Shown: positions 6,736 to 14,504 of the stretch, one piece after another
Numbering within the stretch: position 1 is the stretch's first letter
Layout: the number at the start of each line of letters is the position of its first letter
Notes under the pieces: generated by a model
Seen by the model: only the letters and a program-made list of their open reading frames with translations
What the model was told of the DNA's origin: nothing
The model's database searches: none
NCBI GenBank assembly: GCA_002315435.1
Contig: DCFW01000016.1
Coordinates: 1 to 16,033 of the forward strand
Origin: Bacteroidales bacterium UBA1794
GTDB taxonomy: Bacteria; Bacteroidota; Bacteroidia; Bacteroidales; Bacteroidaceae
Length of the DNA: 16,033 bases
Reading direction: 5' to 3'
Made by a program: the position numbers and the translations under genes

Positions 6736-8838
6736 ATGATCAGATTGAAAACGAATCAAAAAGGCTCTTATAAAGATCTACTGTACAAATTGGCAATATT
6801 TGTAGCTACAGTTGGTGTCATGGCATACTTTATGCCTAGAGAAGGCAAATTTAACTATCAATATGACATCAACAAGCCATGGAGATATGGGCTATTAACA
6901 GCACCTTACGACTTCCCCATTTACAAGAATGAGTCAGTAATCAAAAAAGAGCAAGATAGCCTGATGTCTTTCTACCAACCCTACTTTAATTATAACTCAG
7001 CCATTGCAGATTCAGCTTTGCAGCGCCTAACGAATGACTATCATAAAAAATTATCATCACGTATTTCTCTATCATACTACTTATATCTAAAGAAAATACT
7101 ACAAAATGTATATAAAAGAGGTATAATATCTCCTGACGATTATTTACGCCTTACGACAAATCACATAAAGGGGATAATGATTGCTCAAAAGCAATCAGCT
7201 AAATCCGTACCAATTACCTCACCTTATACAATCAAAAATGCGTATGAATACATATTAGGTGCTGATACGATTCATTTTGATCAAGGCATACTGCAATCCT
7301 GTAATTTAGACCAGTATATCATGCCCAACCTCAGTTATGACGAGCACAAGTCTGCAATAGCAAAGAAAGACCTAATTTCATCAGTGGCAATTGCTACCGG
7401 ATTAGTTCAATCCGGGCAAAGAATTATTGATCGTGGTGAAATTATAAGCAAAGACAAATATAATATATTGGAATCAATGAAAAAAGAATCCGGTAAACGA
7501 TCGGATTCACAAAATCAACTACAAACAATCTTTTGGGGACAAGTATTATTTGTTGGAATGCTTATTTTACTTTTCATGACATACTTGGAGTTATTCCGAA
7601 AAGACTACTTCAAGACTCGAAAGAATTTCCTGCTTCTATTTTCAATAATGATCCTATATGTTTTAATGGCAGAGTTAATGGTTAGATACAATTTCTTCAA
7701 TGTCTATATTATTCCGTTTGCCATGCTGCCAATGGTTATCAGAATATTTTTAGATAGCCGTACAGCCTTTATTTCCCATGTGATAGTAATGATCATATGC
7801 TCAATCTTTCTAAGATATCCTTACGAGTTTCTACTTTTGCAAATAACAGCAGGATTAGTAGGGATCTACAGTTTACGTGAATTGTCGCGCCGATCACAAC
7901 TATTTCGTTCAGCATTTCTTATTACGGCATCTTATGCCACTATTAATTTCTCACTTGACTTGATGCATGAGAACGAGATATCAAAAATCAATCTCAACAT
8001 GTATGTTAACTTCCTGATAAATGGAGGATTTCTGCTATTAACATACCCACTGCTTGCTTTGTTTGAAAAAGGATTTGGGTTCATTTCCAACGTTACTCTG
8101 GTTGAGCTATCAGACACGAACAACAAACTTTTACGACAACTCTCGGAAGAGGCTCCGGGAACGTTCCAACATTGCATCAATGTAGGGAACTTAGCTGCTG
8201 CTGCTGCTGATCAAATAGGAGCAAAGAATCAGCTTATAAGAACAGGTGCTTTGTATCACGACATCGGCAAAATGAAAAATGCAGTATTCTTTACAGAGAA
8301 CCAAAATGGAGTGAACCCACACAAATCGTTAAGCTACGAGCAAAGCGCACAAATTGTTATTAGCCATGTCAATGACGGATTAAGGTTAGCCGAGAAGCAT
8401 AACCTGCCTAAACAGATTAAAGATTTCATTTCGACACATCATGGAAAAGGGCAAGCTAAATATTTTCTAGTGTCATGGATGAATGAACACCCCAACGATA
8501 AGCCTGATTTATCCAAATTCACTTATCCGGGACCTAATCCTTTTACCAAAGAAACCGCATTGCTAATGATGGCTGATAGTGTGGAAGCCACATCAAGAAG
8601 CTTGAAGGAATATACCGAAGAAAACATTAATGATATTGTTGACAAAATCATTGATGGGCAAATGGCTGCAGGTTATTTTAAAGAATGCCCTATTACATTT
8701 AAAGATATCAGCACGGTAAAAGCTGTCTTTAAAGAGAAACTACGCACCATGTATCACACACGCATTAGTTATCCTCAGCTAAAACAACAATCTGATCAAG
8801 AACAAGCATCAGAGTCTAATGATTCTAAAACAAAGTAA
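6736..8838 (+). CDS. pgpH: 7TM-HD membrane phosphodiesterase, PgpH-like (putative c-di-AMP hydrolase)
   Basis: This 700-residue protein has the 7TM receptor-HD layout. There is one N-terminal membrane helix (about 17-33), an extracytoplasmic region (about 34-260) and a helical membrane bundle from about 264 to 445. The cytoplasmic HD domain spans about 470-680. Metal-binding residues are all visible: H479 (TFQH), H508-D509 (HDIGK), H544, H568-H569 (THHGKG) and D614 (ADSVEA). Family members such as Listeria PgpH hydrolyse cyclic-di-AMP; that substrate is inferred here. The C-terminal tail after 680 is polar and rich in Q, S and E. It is divergent from gltX, with only 91 nt between the starts. 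The only upstream -7-like sequence is imperfect (TACTTTTC, 6708-6715). Confidence 0.88.
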   Translation: MIRLKTNQKGSYKDLLYKLAIFVATVGVMAYFMPREGKFNYQYDINKPWRYGLLTAPYDFPIYKNESVIKKEQDSLMSFYQPYFNYNSAIADSALQRLTNDYHKKLSSRISLSYYLYLKKILQNVYKRGIISPDDYLRLTTNHIKGIMIAQKQSAKSVPITSPYTIKNAYEYILGADTIHFDQGILQSCNLDQYIMPNLSYDEHKSAIAKKDLISSVAIATGLVQSGQRIIDRGEIISKDKYNILESMKKESGKRSDSQNQLQTIFWGQVLFVGMLILLFMTYLELFRKDYFKTRKNFLLLFSIMILYVLMAELMVRYNFFNVYIIPFAMLPMVIRIFLDSRTAFISHVIVMIICSIFLRYPYEFLLLQITAGLVGIYSLRELSRRSQLFRSAFLITASYATINFSLDLMHENEISKINLNMYVNFLINGGFLLLTYPLLALFEKGFGFISNVTLVELSDTNNKLLRQLSEEAPGTFQHCINVGNLAAAAADQIGAKNQLIRTGALYHDIGKMKNAVFFTENQNGVNPHKSLSYEQSAQIVISHVNDGLRLAEKHNLPKQIKDFISTHHGKGQAKYFLVSWMNEHPNDKPDLSKFTYPGPNPFTKETALLMMADSVEATSRSLKEYTEENINDIVDKIIDGQMAAGYFKECPITFKDISTVKAVFKEKLRTMYHTRISYPQLKQQSDQEQASESNDSKTK

Positions 8839-8930
8839 GGATCAAATCCAGAGCTCAACAGATACAACAGTAGTACTTCTCATGAAACAGACACACAAAT
8901 TCGTATCACAATGGGTACGTTTGATATAGC
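8839..8930. other. Intergenic stretch without a recognised gene
   Basis: Between the PgpH-like stop and the terminator stem at 8931 I see no conserved motif, no promoter box and no long frame. A 15-codon frame starting at 8884 ends at a TAG just before the hairpin, has no ribosome-binding signal and resembles nothing I recognise. It is most likely the 3' untranslated region of the upstream gene. Confidence 0.5.
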
Positions 8931-8971
8931 GAAAAGCGGTATCGTCCACAAAGGATTCGATACCGCTTTTC
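8931..8971. terminator. Hairpin terminator after the PgpH-like gene
   Basis: GAAAAGCGGTATCG (8931-8944) pairs perfectly with CGATACCGCTTTTC (8958-8971), a 14-bp stem with a 13-nt loop. Each strand ends in a short TTTT run from the stem base. It lies between convergent transcription units (the PgpH-like gene and the dprA operon) and can serve both. Confidence 0.75.
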
Positions 8972-8984
8972 AAGAAATTGCTCT

Positions 8985-9199
8985 TTATTCTTCTTTGTAT
9001 TCCAGAATATCACCGGGCTGGCAATCAAGGATACTACAAATGAATTCAAGTGTTGAGAAAACGAATTGCATTAGCTTTCCCGGTCTTTAAAATAGAGAGA
9101 TTAGCATTCGTTACTCCAACCTCTTCTCAAAGTTCATTCAATGAAATCTTTCTTGTGGCCATCATGATATCCAGATTCACTATTAATGCACACAGCCAT
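8985..9199 (-). pseudogene. Decayed XRE/Cro-type small HTH regulator
   Basis: Read on the minus strand, pieces match a widespread small Cro/C1 HTH protein: NLDIMMATRKISLNEL, then EEVGVTNANLSILKTGKA, then STLEFICSILDCQPGDILEY and KEE before TAA. The intact form would be about 70 residues. Three lesions break it: a frame change near 9177-9183 after the first few codons, an in-frame TGA at 9127-9129, and one extra T in the TTTT run at 9058-9061. The ATG (9199-9197) shares a base with the dprA stop (TAATG), so it was once the last, coupled gene of the dprA operon. The family assignment rests on remembered similarity; the lesions are directly visible. Sequencing error could explain one lesion but hardly all three. 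Confidence 0.8.
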
Positions 9200-10314
9200 T
9201 AAAGTAGTTGATATACACTACCCGCCATAGAGCGAACCACTCCTTTCAATTCTAATTCAAAAAGAAGAGAGCTTAATTTATTTACCGGAATATTTGATTT
9301 AACTACCAACGTGTTTATCTGGCTTTTGCCTTCTTTCCTAAGAAGTTCAACGATTATATTCTCTTCAGGGCTTAGATCAATAAATAATTCGCGCTGAATA
9401 GGACAAGCCTTTTCTCCATCTAAATTACTGGTCCATCCCATTAGTTTCACAAAGTCCTCAGCATTGGAAATGAGTGCAGCTTTATTATCACGGATTAAGT
9501 TGTTGCATCCACTACTATAGGGTGCATCTACCTGACCAGGGAAAGCAAAACAATCACGTCCATATCCGGTCGCAAGGTCTGCTGTAATCAATGAACCGCC
9601 CTTTGCTGCTGATTCCACAACAATCGTAGCATCACACATTCCTGCCACAATTCGATTACGCATCACAAAGTTTTGTCTATCAGGATTCGTACCTGACGGG
9701 AATTCTGTGAGTAATCCACCGGTGCCACACATTTCAAAAGCAGTATCCCGATGCATACTTGGATAAATACGATCTAATCCATGAGCCAGGACTGCCACTG
9801 TAGGGATACGGTTAGACAACGCTGCACGATGAGCATTGATATCAACACCATACGCCAGTCCGCTCACAATCATCAAATTCGGGAGAATAGAATGTAAATC
9901 GTTCAAAAACTTCAGACAAAGCGTTTTGCCATAATCAGTACAATGACGAGTACCTACCATACTCACCATATGCAGTTTATTTAGATCGGCATGACCTTGG
10001 CAATAAAGCAAGATGGGAGCATCTTCACATTCTCTAAGACGCGAAGGATAATGTTCATCATTATAGGTGTAACAATATAAATGATTCTTCTTTACAAATT
10101 CATATTCTTTTGCGGCTTTACCATAGGCTTCGGCATCATCCAACAAATTAATAATCTTGTCATTCAGATCAGGTATCAGATCTTTAAGGTCCTTTCTTTT
10201 CTCAAAAATACTTACTGCATCGCCTAGTTCCCTTATTAATCGCAGAGCCCAAGTAGAACCCAGACCGCGAATCTTTGTCAATGCAATAGACGCTATTATT
10301 TCTTCTTCATTCAC
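9199..10314 (-). CDS. dprA: DNA-processing protein DprA/Smf
   Basis: This 371-residue protein binds incoming single-stranded DNA and loads RecA during natural transformation; it is also conserved in bacteria not known to be competent. From the GTG start, an N-terminal SAM-like domain spans about 1-65. The Rossmann core carries MVGTRHCTDYG (about 120-130), SGLAYGVD (151-158), FPSGTNPDRQNF and NRI (about 205-222), and ESAAKGGSL (234-242). A winged-helix (DML1-like) domain is at about 315-371. An in-frame ATG exists at 10356, but it would overlap the thioesterase by 50 nt and add a non-family leader. The GTG at 10314, giving an NEEEIIASIAL start and an 8-nt overlap, fits better. Confidence 0.92.
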   Translation of the reverse strand: MNEEEIIASIALTKIRGLGSTWALRLIRELGDAVSIFEKRKDLKDLIPDLNDKIINLLDDAEAYGKAAKEYEFVKKNHLYCYTYNDEHYPSRLRECEDAPILLYCQGHADLNKLHMVSMVGTRHCTDYGKTLCLKFLNDLHSILPNLMIVSGLAYGVDINAHRAALSNRIPTVAVLAHGLDRIYPSMHRDTAFEMCGTGGLLTEFPSGTNPDRQNFVMRNRIVAGMCDATIVVESAAKGGSLITADLATGYGRDCFAFPGQVDAPYSSGCNNLIRDNKAALISNAEDFVKLMGWTSNLDGEKACPIQRELFIDLSPEENIIVELLRKEGKSQINTLVVKSNIPVNKLSSLLFELELKGVVRSMAGSVYQLL

Positions 10315-10717
10315 ACAAGTAAGGTTTAAATGTACGATCAAACAAGTCACTCTCACCTAGACGGCCATTGATCACACAAACAGCCTCAACAGTAGCTTTT
10401 ATCACTACTTTATTATCTGATTTTCTAAAGATATCCTGATAAAAAACATACTTAATTCCCTCTTTCTTGACATACAGTTTACTCATAAATTCGTCACCAC
10501 TGCGCAGGGGAGTTTTAAAAGCCAGACTTAAACGAGCTACAACAGGATCTACACCTTCATCATGTAATTTGGCAAAACTCAATCCTACTGAAGAAAGCCA
10601 TTCATGACGGGTATGCTCTATATAATGTTGATAATTGGCATTATTCACAATACCCTGCAAGTCACATTCGTAATCACGAACTTTCATCTCTAGTTCAAAA
10701 ATATATTTATCTTTCAT
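10307..10717 (-). CDS. Acyl-CoA thioesterase, 4HBT hotdog fold (YbgC-like)
   Basis: This 136-residue single hotdog-domain protein belongs to the 4-hydroxybenzoyl-CoA thioesterase/YbgC family, which hydrolyses acyl-CoA or acyl-ACP thioesters in the cytoplasm. The family signature is at 12-30: VRDYECDLQGIVNNANYQH, with candidate catalytic D19. A conserved R/H-rich helix (IEHTRHEWL) and the paired strands around LSLAFKTPLRSGDEF follow. The substrate cannot be inferred. It overlaps the end of the U32 gene by 11 nt and the start of dprA by 8 nt, so the three genes form a tight operon. Confidence 0.85.
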   Translation of the reverse strand: MKDKYIFELEMKVRDYECDLQGIVNNANYQHYIEHTRHEWLSSVGLSFAKLHDEGVDPVVARLSLAFKTPLRSGDEFMSKLYVKKEGIKYVFYQDIFRKSDNKVVIKATVEAVCVINGRLGESDLFDRTFKPYLCE

Positions 10718-11975
10718 TATCGTTACTCTTTAAGTTCTTCACCAATTTATAGAGTTTGTCACTCGGACGGACCTTTTCATTGATTTTGATTGAAAAGTGA
10801 ACACCTTTCTCTACCTTATCAACAGGCTTCATCTCTACACGAGCTTCATCAAGAGTATAATACAATGCTCCGGTTGTAGGGCCTGTTATTAATAAGCTAT
10901 CACCGATTTCCAACGTTCCGGCTTCCGTGACAAACTCTGCCACATGTAGATTTGAAAAGTATTTAACAGCAGGACCGATATACATCTTCTTCTCCGTTGC
11001 ATTGGATCCATAATGTTCGCTCCATTCACCTAACTTCTGACCTAGATAGTATCCATTCCAGAATCCACGATTAAAGACTGTTTTCAAACGTTCGTCCCAT
11101 CCCAGCTTCTTCTCATCAGTAAATGTCTTGTCCAATACACTTGATATAGCCTCTTTATAGCACTCCACCACTGTGCGAACATATTCAGGGCCACGAGCAC
11201 GTCCTTCAATTTTGAACACTCGTACACCGGCTTCTATCATTTCATCCATAAAGTGAATAGTTTTCAAATCTTTAGGCGACATGATGTACTTATTGTCAAT
11301 ATCCAATTCCACATCGCTATCCTTATCCTTCACCGTATAAGCACGACGACAGATCTGTACGCAAGCTCCTCTATTAGCACTTTGATTCTGTGCCGCCAAG
11401 CTTAAATAGCATTTGCCTGAAACAGCCATACAAAGTGCTCCATGACAGAACATCTCAATGCGCAAAAGCTCTCCTTTGGGACCACAAATGTGATCTTCCA
11501 CGATCTTGTCATATATTTTACGCACTTGCATTAAGTTCAACTCACGAGCCAACACCACTACATCTGCAAAACGAGCATAAAAATGCAAAGCCTCTACATT
11601 GGATATATTCAACTGAGTGGAAAGATGTACCTCTTGATTGATACGATTCGCATATTCCATCACAGCCACATCACTTGCAATCACTGCAGATATACCCGCC
11701 TCTTTGGCAGCATCCACTGTCTTGCGCATCTGCTCTACATCCTCATCATAGATAATGGTATTCACCGTCAAATAGCTTTTCATGCCATGTTCGTCACAAA
11801 TAGCAGCTATTTCATGCAAGTCATCAATCGTAAATGTATTGGCTGAATGAGCCCGCATATTTAAGTATCCTATGCCGAAATAGATAGAATCGGCTCCTGC
11901 CTGAATAGCTGCAGCAAGTGATTCTCGCGAGCCGACAGGTGCCATTATTTCAAAATCTTTTAGTTGATGGTTCAT
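10707..11975 (-). CDS. U32 peptidase family protein, probable RNA hydroxylation enzyme
   Basis: This 422-residue member of the U32 family starts MNHQLKDFEIMAPVGSRESL. The TIM-barrel N-terminal half shows AGADSIYFG, and the signature EMFCHGALCMAVSGKCYLS contains C177, C182 and C189; C205 and C209 follow in RGACVQICRR. Close relatives include TrhP/YegQ (tRNA 5-hydroxyuridine formation) and RlhA (23S rRNA hydroxylation) as well as proteins called collagenases. The size and Cys pattern favour an RNA-modification role, which is inference. The frame opens at 12032, but that region contains the -7 box, so the ATG at 11975 is preferred. It is divergent from dusB. Confidence 0.85.
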   Translation of the reverse strand: MNHQLKDFEIMAPVGSRESLAAAIQAGADSIYFGIGYLNMRAHSANTFTIDDLHEIAAICDEHGMKSYLTVNTIIYDEDVEQMRKTVDAAKEAGISAVIASDVAVMEYANRINQEVHLSTQLNISNVEALHFYARFADVVVLARELNLMQVRKIYDKIVEDHICGPKGELLRIEMFCHGALCMAVSGKCYLSLAAQNQSANRGACVQICRRAYTVKDKDSDVELDIDNKYIMSPKDLKTIHFMDEMIEAGVRVFKIEGRARGPEYVRTVVECYKEAISSVLDKTFTDEKKLGWDERLKTVFNRGFWNGYYLGQKLGEWSEHYGSNATEKKMYIGPAVKYFSNLHVAEFVTEAGTLEIGDSLLITGPTTGALYYTLDEARVEMKPVDKVEKGVHFSIKINEKVRPSDKLYKLVKNLKSNDNER

Positions 11976-11998
11976 CTTCTTTTTGCCATAAATTTGTG

Positions 11999-12006
11999 CA
12001 AATATA
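11999..12006 (-). promoter_or_regulatory. -7 promoter box of the U32-thioesterase-dprA operon
   Basis: TATATTTG on the minus strand matches TAnnTTTG. The predicted start near 11992 lies upstream of the ATG at 11975 and downstream of the one at 12032, supporting the shorter protein. No clear -33 TTTG is seen. Confidence 0.5.
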
Positions 12007-12049
12007 CGGCTTTTATGGAGTTCAGTTATCATATCATCACTATTTTTTG

Positions 12050-12057
12050 TACTTTTG
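12050..12057 (+). promoter_or_regulatory. -7 promoter box of dusB
   Basis: TACTTTTG matches TAnnTTTG and would start RNA near 12063, about 20 nt before the dusB ATG. No convincing -33 TTTG lies 19-20 nt upstream. Confidence 0.5.
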
Positions 12058-12083
12058 CAAACTCTTAAACAACAATATGCACG

Positions 12084-13112
12084 ATGAAAATAGGTTCAAT
12101 TGATTTCGACAAATACCCTGTATTCCTAGCTCCGATGGAAGATGTTACCGACCCTGCGTTCCGCCTTATGTGCAAACGTTTCGGAGCTGATATGGTATAC
12201 ACCGAATTTGTTTCTGCTGATGCTTTGATACGCGATATACAAGCAACCACCCGTAAACTCTCTACACACGAAGAAGAACGTCCGGTGGCTATTCAAATCT
12301 ATGGCAAAGAAGTTGAACCTATGGTTGAAGCCGCCAAAATTGTAGAAGCTGCTCATCCTGATATATTGGACATTAATTTCGGTTGTCCGGTGAAGAAGGT
12401 TGCAAGCAAAGGTGCAGGAGCCGGCATGTTGCGAAACATTCCAAAGATGCTGGAGATAACTCGTGCCGTAGTAGATGCTGTTAAGATTCCCGTAACCGTG
12501 AAGACTCGCCTCGGCTGGGACGATAGCAACAAAATCATTGTTGAACTTGCCGAACAATTGCAGGATTGCGGTATTCAGGCACTTACTATACATGGAAGAA
12601 CTCGTGCACAAATGTATACGGGAGATGCTGATTGGACATTAATTGGTGCAGTCAAAGACAATCCGCGTATGCACATTCCTATCATCGGCAACGGCGACAT
12701 CACTTCTCCGGAAAAAGCCAAAGAATGTTTTGATAAATATGGTGTAGACGCTATTATGGTGGGCCGTGGAGCAATTGGTCATCCCTGGATTTTCAAAGAG
12801 ATAAAACATTACTTGGAATGTGGAGAGATCATGCCTCCAATGCCATTCCACGATATGATGGATATCCTGCGCCAACAGGTAAATGATAGCATTAGTTGGC
12901 TTGACGAACGCAGAGGCATTATTCATATTCGTCGTCAGATTGCTAAGACCACCGTATTTAAAGGTCTTCCCAACTTCAAAGATTTGCGTGTAGCAATGCT
13001 TCGGGCCGAAACTGCCGAGCATTTATTTAGTTTATTTGATGAGGTGGAACGTAATTATGGTGATTGTTGTCAACGAATAGTCCTCTCATCCGGAAATGGT
13101 GCTGAGTTGTAG
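12084..13112 (+). CDS. dusB: tRNA-dihydrouridine synthase, DusB type
   Basis: This 342-residue FMN-dependent enzyme reduces uridine to dihydrouridine in the tRNA D-loop. The TIM barrel starts FLAPMEDVTDPAFR (14-27). The catalytic cysteine is C101 in DINFGCPVKKV. FMN and substrate contacts include K140 (VTVKTRLGW), H170 (TIHGRTR), GNGDI (202-206) and VGRGAIGHPW (226-235). A C-terminal helical tRNA-binding domain covers about 240-342. Length and motifs fit DusB. It is divergent from the U32 gene, and its last 43 nt overlap the end of the minus-strand gene next to it. No terminator hairpin is visible after it. Confidence 0.93.
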   Translation: MKIGSIDFDKYPVFLAPMEDVTDPAFRLMCKRFGADMVYTEFVSADALIRDIQATTRKLSTHEEERPVAIQIYGKEVEPMVEAAKIVEAAHPDILDINFGCPVKKVASKGAGAGMLRNIPKMLEITRAVVDAVKIPVTVKTRLGWDDSNKIIVELAEQLQDCGIQALTIHGRTRAQMYTGDADWTLIGAVKDNPRMHIPIIGNGDITSPEKAKECFDKYGVDAIMVGRGAIGHPWIFKEIKHYLECGEIMPPMPFHDMMDILRQQVNDSISWLDERRGIIHIRRQIAKTTVFKGLPNFKDLRVAMLRAETAEHLFSLFDEVERNYGDCCQRIVLSSGNGAEL

Positions 13113-13729
13113 CGCGTAGACTCTACACTTACACTTAATGATACAGACGGGCTGGGTTTGTATTGAAACATGGCTCCGAACTTATCCCCAAGATTTCCAT
13201 AAGAAGAAATAGGGAAAGGTAACCGAGGATTGGTAAGACTCTTCTGACCATAAACACTCAAGTTCATTTTATCATTTATGGTATATCCTAGTACGCCTGA
13301 AAGTCCTACATCATTGTAGTTATATGCGCCCCAGCTCAAACGAGACATATATCCTCCTATAGCCAATGAAAGCTTTTTGCTTAATGGTTTGGCATACATC
13401 ATCGCAATATTCGTGGAAAATCCTACACCGGAATAAGAATGTTTACCAAAACTGCCCATAACGCTCATATCAATCGTTGTATTCATTCCCGTATGCAAAT
13501 CCCAATCATTGAACCCGCAAAAAGAATAACCGGGGTAACTCACCGGAGTTCCCGTTTGACTGTTTACCGGAGGTAAATCAAGTGAATCAGACTCATGAAT
13601 AACACTTTCGTTTATCTGTTCACCACCTTTGTAGGACAAGGGGACTTTATAGCCCACCCCATTTATATCCTGTCCGTGTGCCAATGAAGCAAGCGCAAAC
13701 AACATTATGAATAAAACAGATTTCAACAT
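13070..13729 (-). CDS. Secreted, probably outer-membrane protein of unknown function
   Basis: This 219-residue protein starts MLKSVLFIMLFALASLAHGQ, a clear type I signal peptide with likely cleavage after AHG. The mature part has a roughly 50-residue polar lead (GGEQINESV, DLPPVNSQTG). Alternating short strands rich in G, S, Y and aromatic residues follow (MGSFGKHSYSGVGFSTNIAMMYAKPLSKKLSLAIGG..., with turns SKK, NDK, SPS). This pattern looks like a small beta-barrel. It ends ERTIR, without the terminal aromatic residue typical of barrels. I do not recognise a named family. The frame opens at 13765, but that ATG lies on the -7 box and would spoil the signal peptide, so 13729 is preferred. It is downstream of the response-regulator gene and convergent with dusB. 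Confidence 0.7.
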   Translation of the reverse strand: MLKSVLFIMLFALASLAHGQDINGVGYKVPLSYKGGEQINESVIHESDSLDLPPVNSQTGTPVSYPGYSFCGFNDWDLHTGMNTTIDMSVMGSFGKHSYSGVGFSTNIAMMYAKPLSKKLSLAIGGYMSRLSWGAYNYNDVGLSGVLGYTINDKMNLSVYGQKSLTNPRLPFPISSYGNLGDKFGAMFQYKPSPSVSLSVSVESTRYNSAPFPDERTIR

Positions 13730-13762
13730 AACGATTACTTTTAGTGTATATCTCAACTGAGC

Positions 13763-13770
13763 CAAAGATA
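13763..13770 (-). promoter_or_regulatory. -7 promoter box of the secreted-protein gene
   Basis: TATCTTTG on the minus strand matches TAnnTTTG, with a predicted start near 13756, about 27 nt before the ATG at 13729. The -33 region is poor. It suggests transcription separate from the two-component genes upstream, although read-through is possible since no terminator hairpin is seen in 13730-13804. Confidence 0.45.
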
Positions 13771-13804
13771 CTACAAAATCAAGTTGCTTGCACCTACATT
13801 AATA

Positions 13805-14503
13805 TTATTTGACATCAGTAACAATCAATTTATATCCTATGCCTCTAACGTTAATTATTCTAATACGCTCATCCTTACTAAGTTTCCCACGCAGCTTGGT
13901 GATGAATACATGCAAACTACGACCATTAAAGAAGTCATCATCGCCCCATAAGTCAAGAAGCAAGCCTTTGGTCTCTGTCACTTGATCACGGTTACTTATC
14001 AACCGCTTCAAGATCTCTGATTCTCGATGTGAAAGTTCCTCTGAACTATCGCCATATCGGAGCACTTGCGAAACCGAATCAAAAGAATAGTTACCAATCT
14101 CAAACGCTGTCACTTCTTCGCTCTTCTCCATAATAGCCCGATGAAGCAACGACTTTATTCTCACAATCAACTCCTGCATGCCGAAGGGTTTCTTCAAATA
14201 ATCGTTAGCACCGATTTCAAAGCCTTCAACCACATCCTTCACCGCGGATCGTGCCGTAAGCACCAATATTGGAGTTGTTTTATCCAGCTCTCTCACACGG
14301 CGAACCAATTCAAAGCCATCCATCTTAGGCATCATCACATCGGTCACCAATACATCAGGACGATTCTTTAAGAAGGCCTCTAATCCTTCTTCTCCATCTT
14401 TAGCCAGCACGATATTGAAGCCCTGATCTTCGAGAGTATCTTTTATGATCATTGCTAAAGTAGCCTCATCCTCCACCAACAAGAGGTTTATATTTTCATC
14501 CAT
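13805..14503 (-). CDS. OmpR/PhoB-family response regulator (RprY-like)
   Basis: This 232-residue cytoplasmic transcription factor has a receiver domain at 1-123: acidic pocket E11-D12, phosphoacceptor D55 (VTDVMMPKMDG), T83 and K104 (KKPF). A winged-helix DNA-binding domain at about 133-230 includes LSHRESEILKRLI and VFITKLRGKLSKDERIRIINVRGIGYKL. All phosphorylation residues are present. It follows the histidine kinase with a 1-nt gap, so the kinase upstream is its partner. The pair resembles the Bacteroides RprX/RprY type, but I recognise the family only, not the exact orthologue. Its target genes are unknown. Confidence 0.93.
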   Translation of the reverse strand: MDENINLLLVEDEATLAMIIKDTLEDQGFNIVLAKDGEEGLEAFLKNRPDVLVTDVMMPKMDGFELVRRVRELDKTTPILVLTARSAVKDVVEGFEIGANDYLKKPFGMQELIVRIKSLLHRAIMEKSEEVTAFEIGNYSFDSVSQVLRYGDSSEELSHRESEILKRLISNRDQVTETKGLLLDLWGDDDFFNGRSLHVFITKLRGKLSKDERIRIINVRGIGYKLIVTDVK

Positions 14504-14504
14504 A

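Noticed and set aside
8884..8931. A 15-codon frame before the terminator as a small protein
   Set aside because: Too short, no ribosome signal, no similarity recognised; it is better explained as untranslated sequence.
12126..13022. Long minus-strand open frames (161 and 127 codons) within dusB
   Set aside because: Composition reflects the reverse of a conserved coding sequence; no start signal or family similarity is seen.
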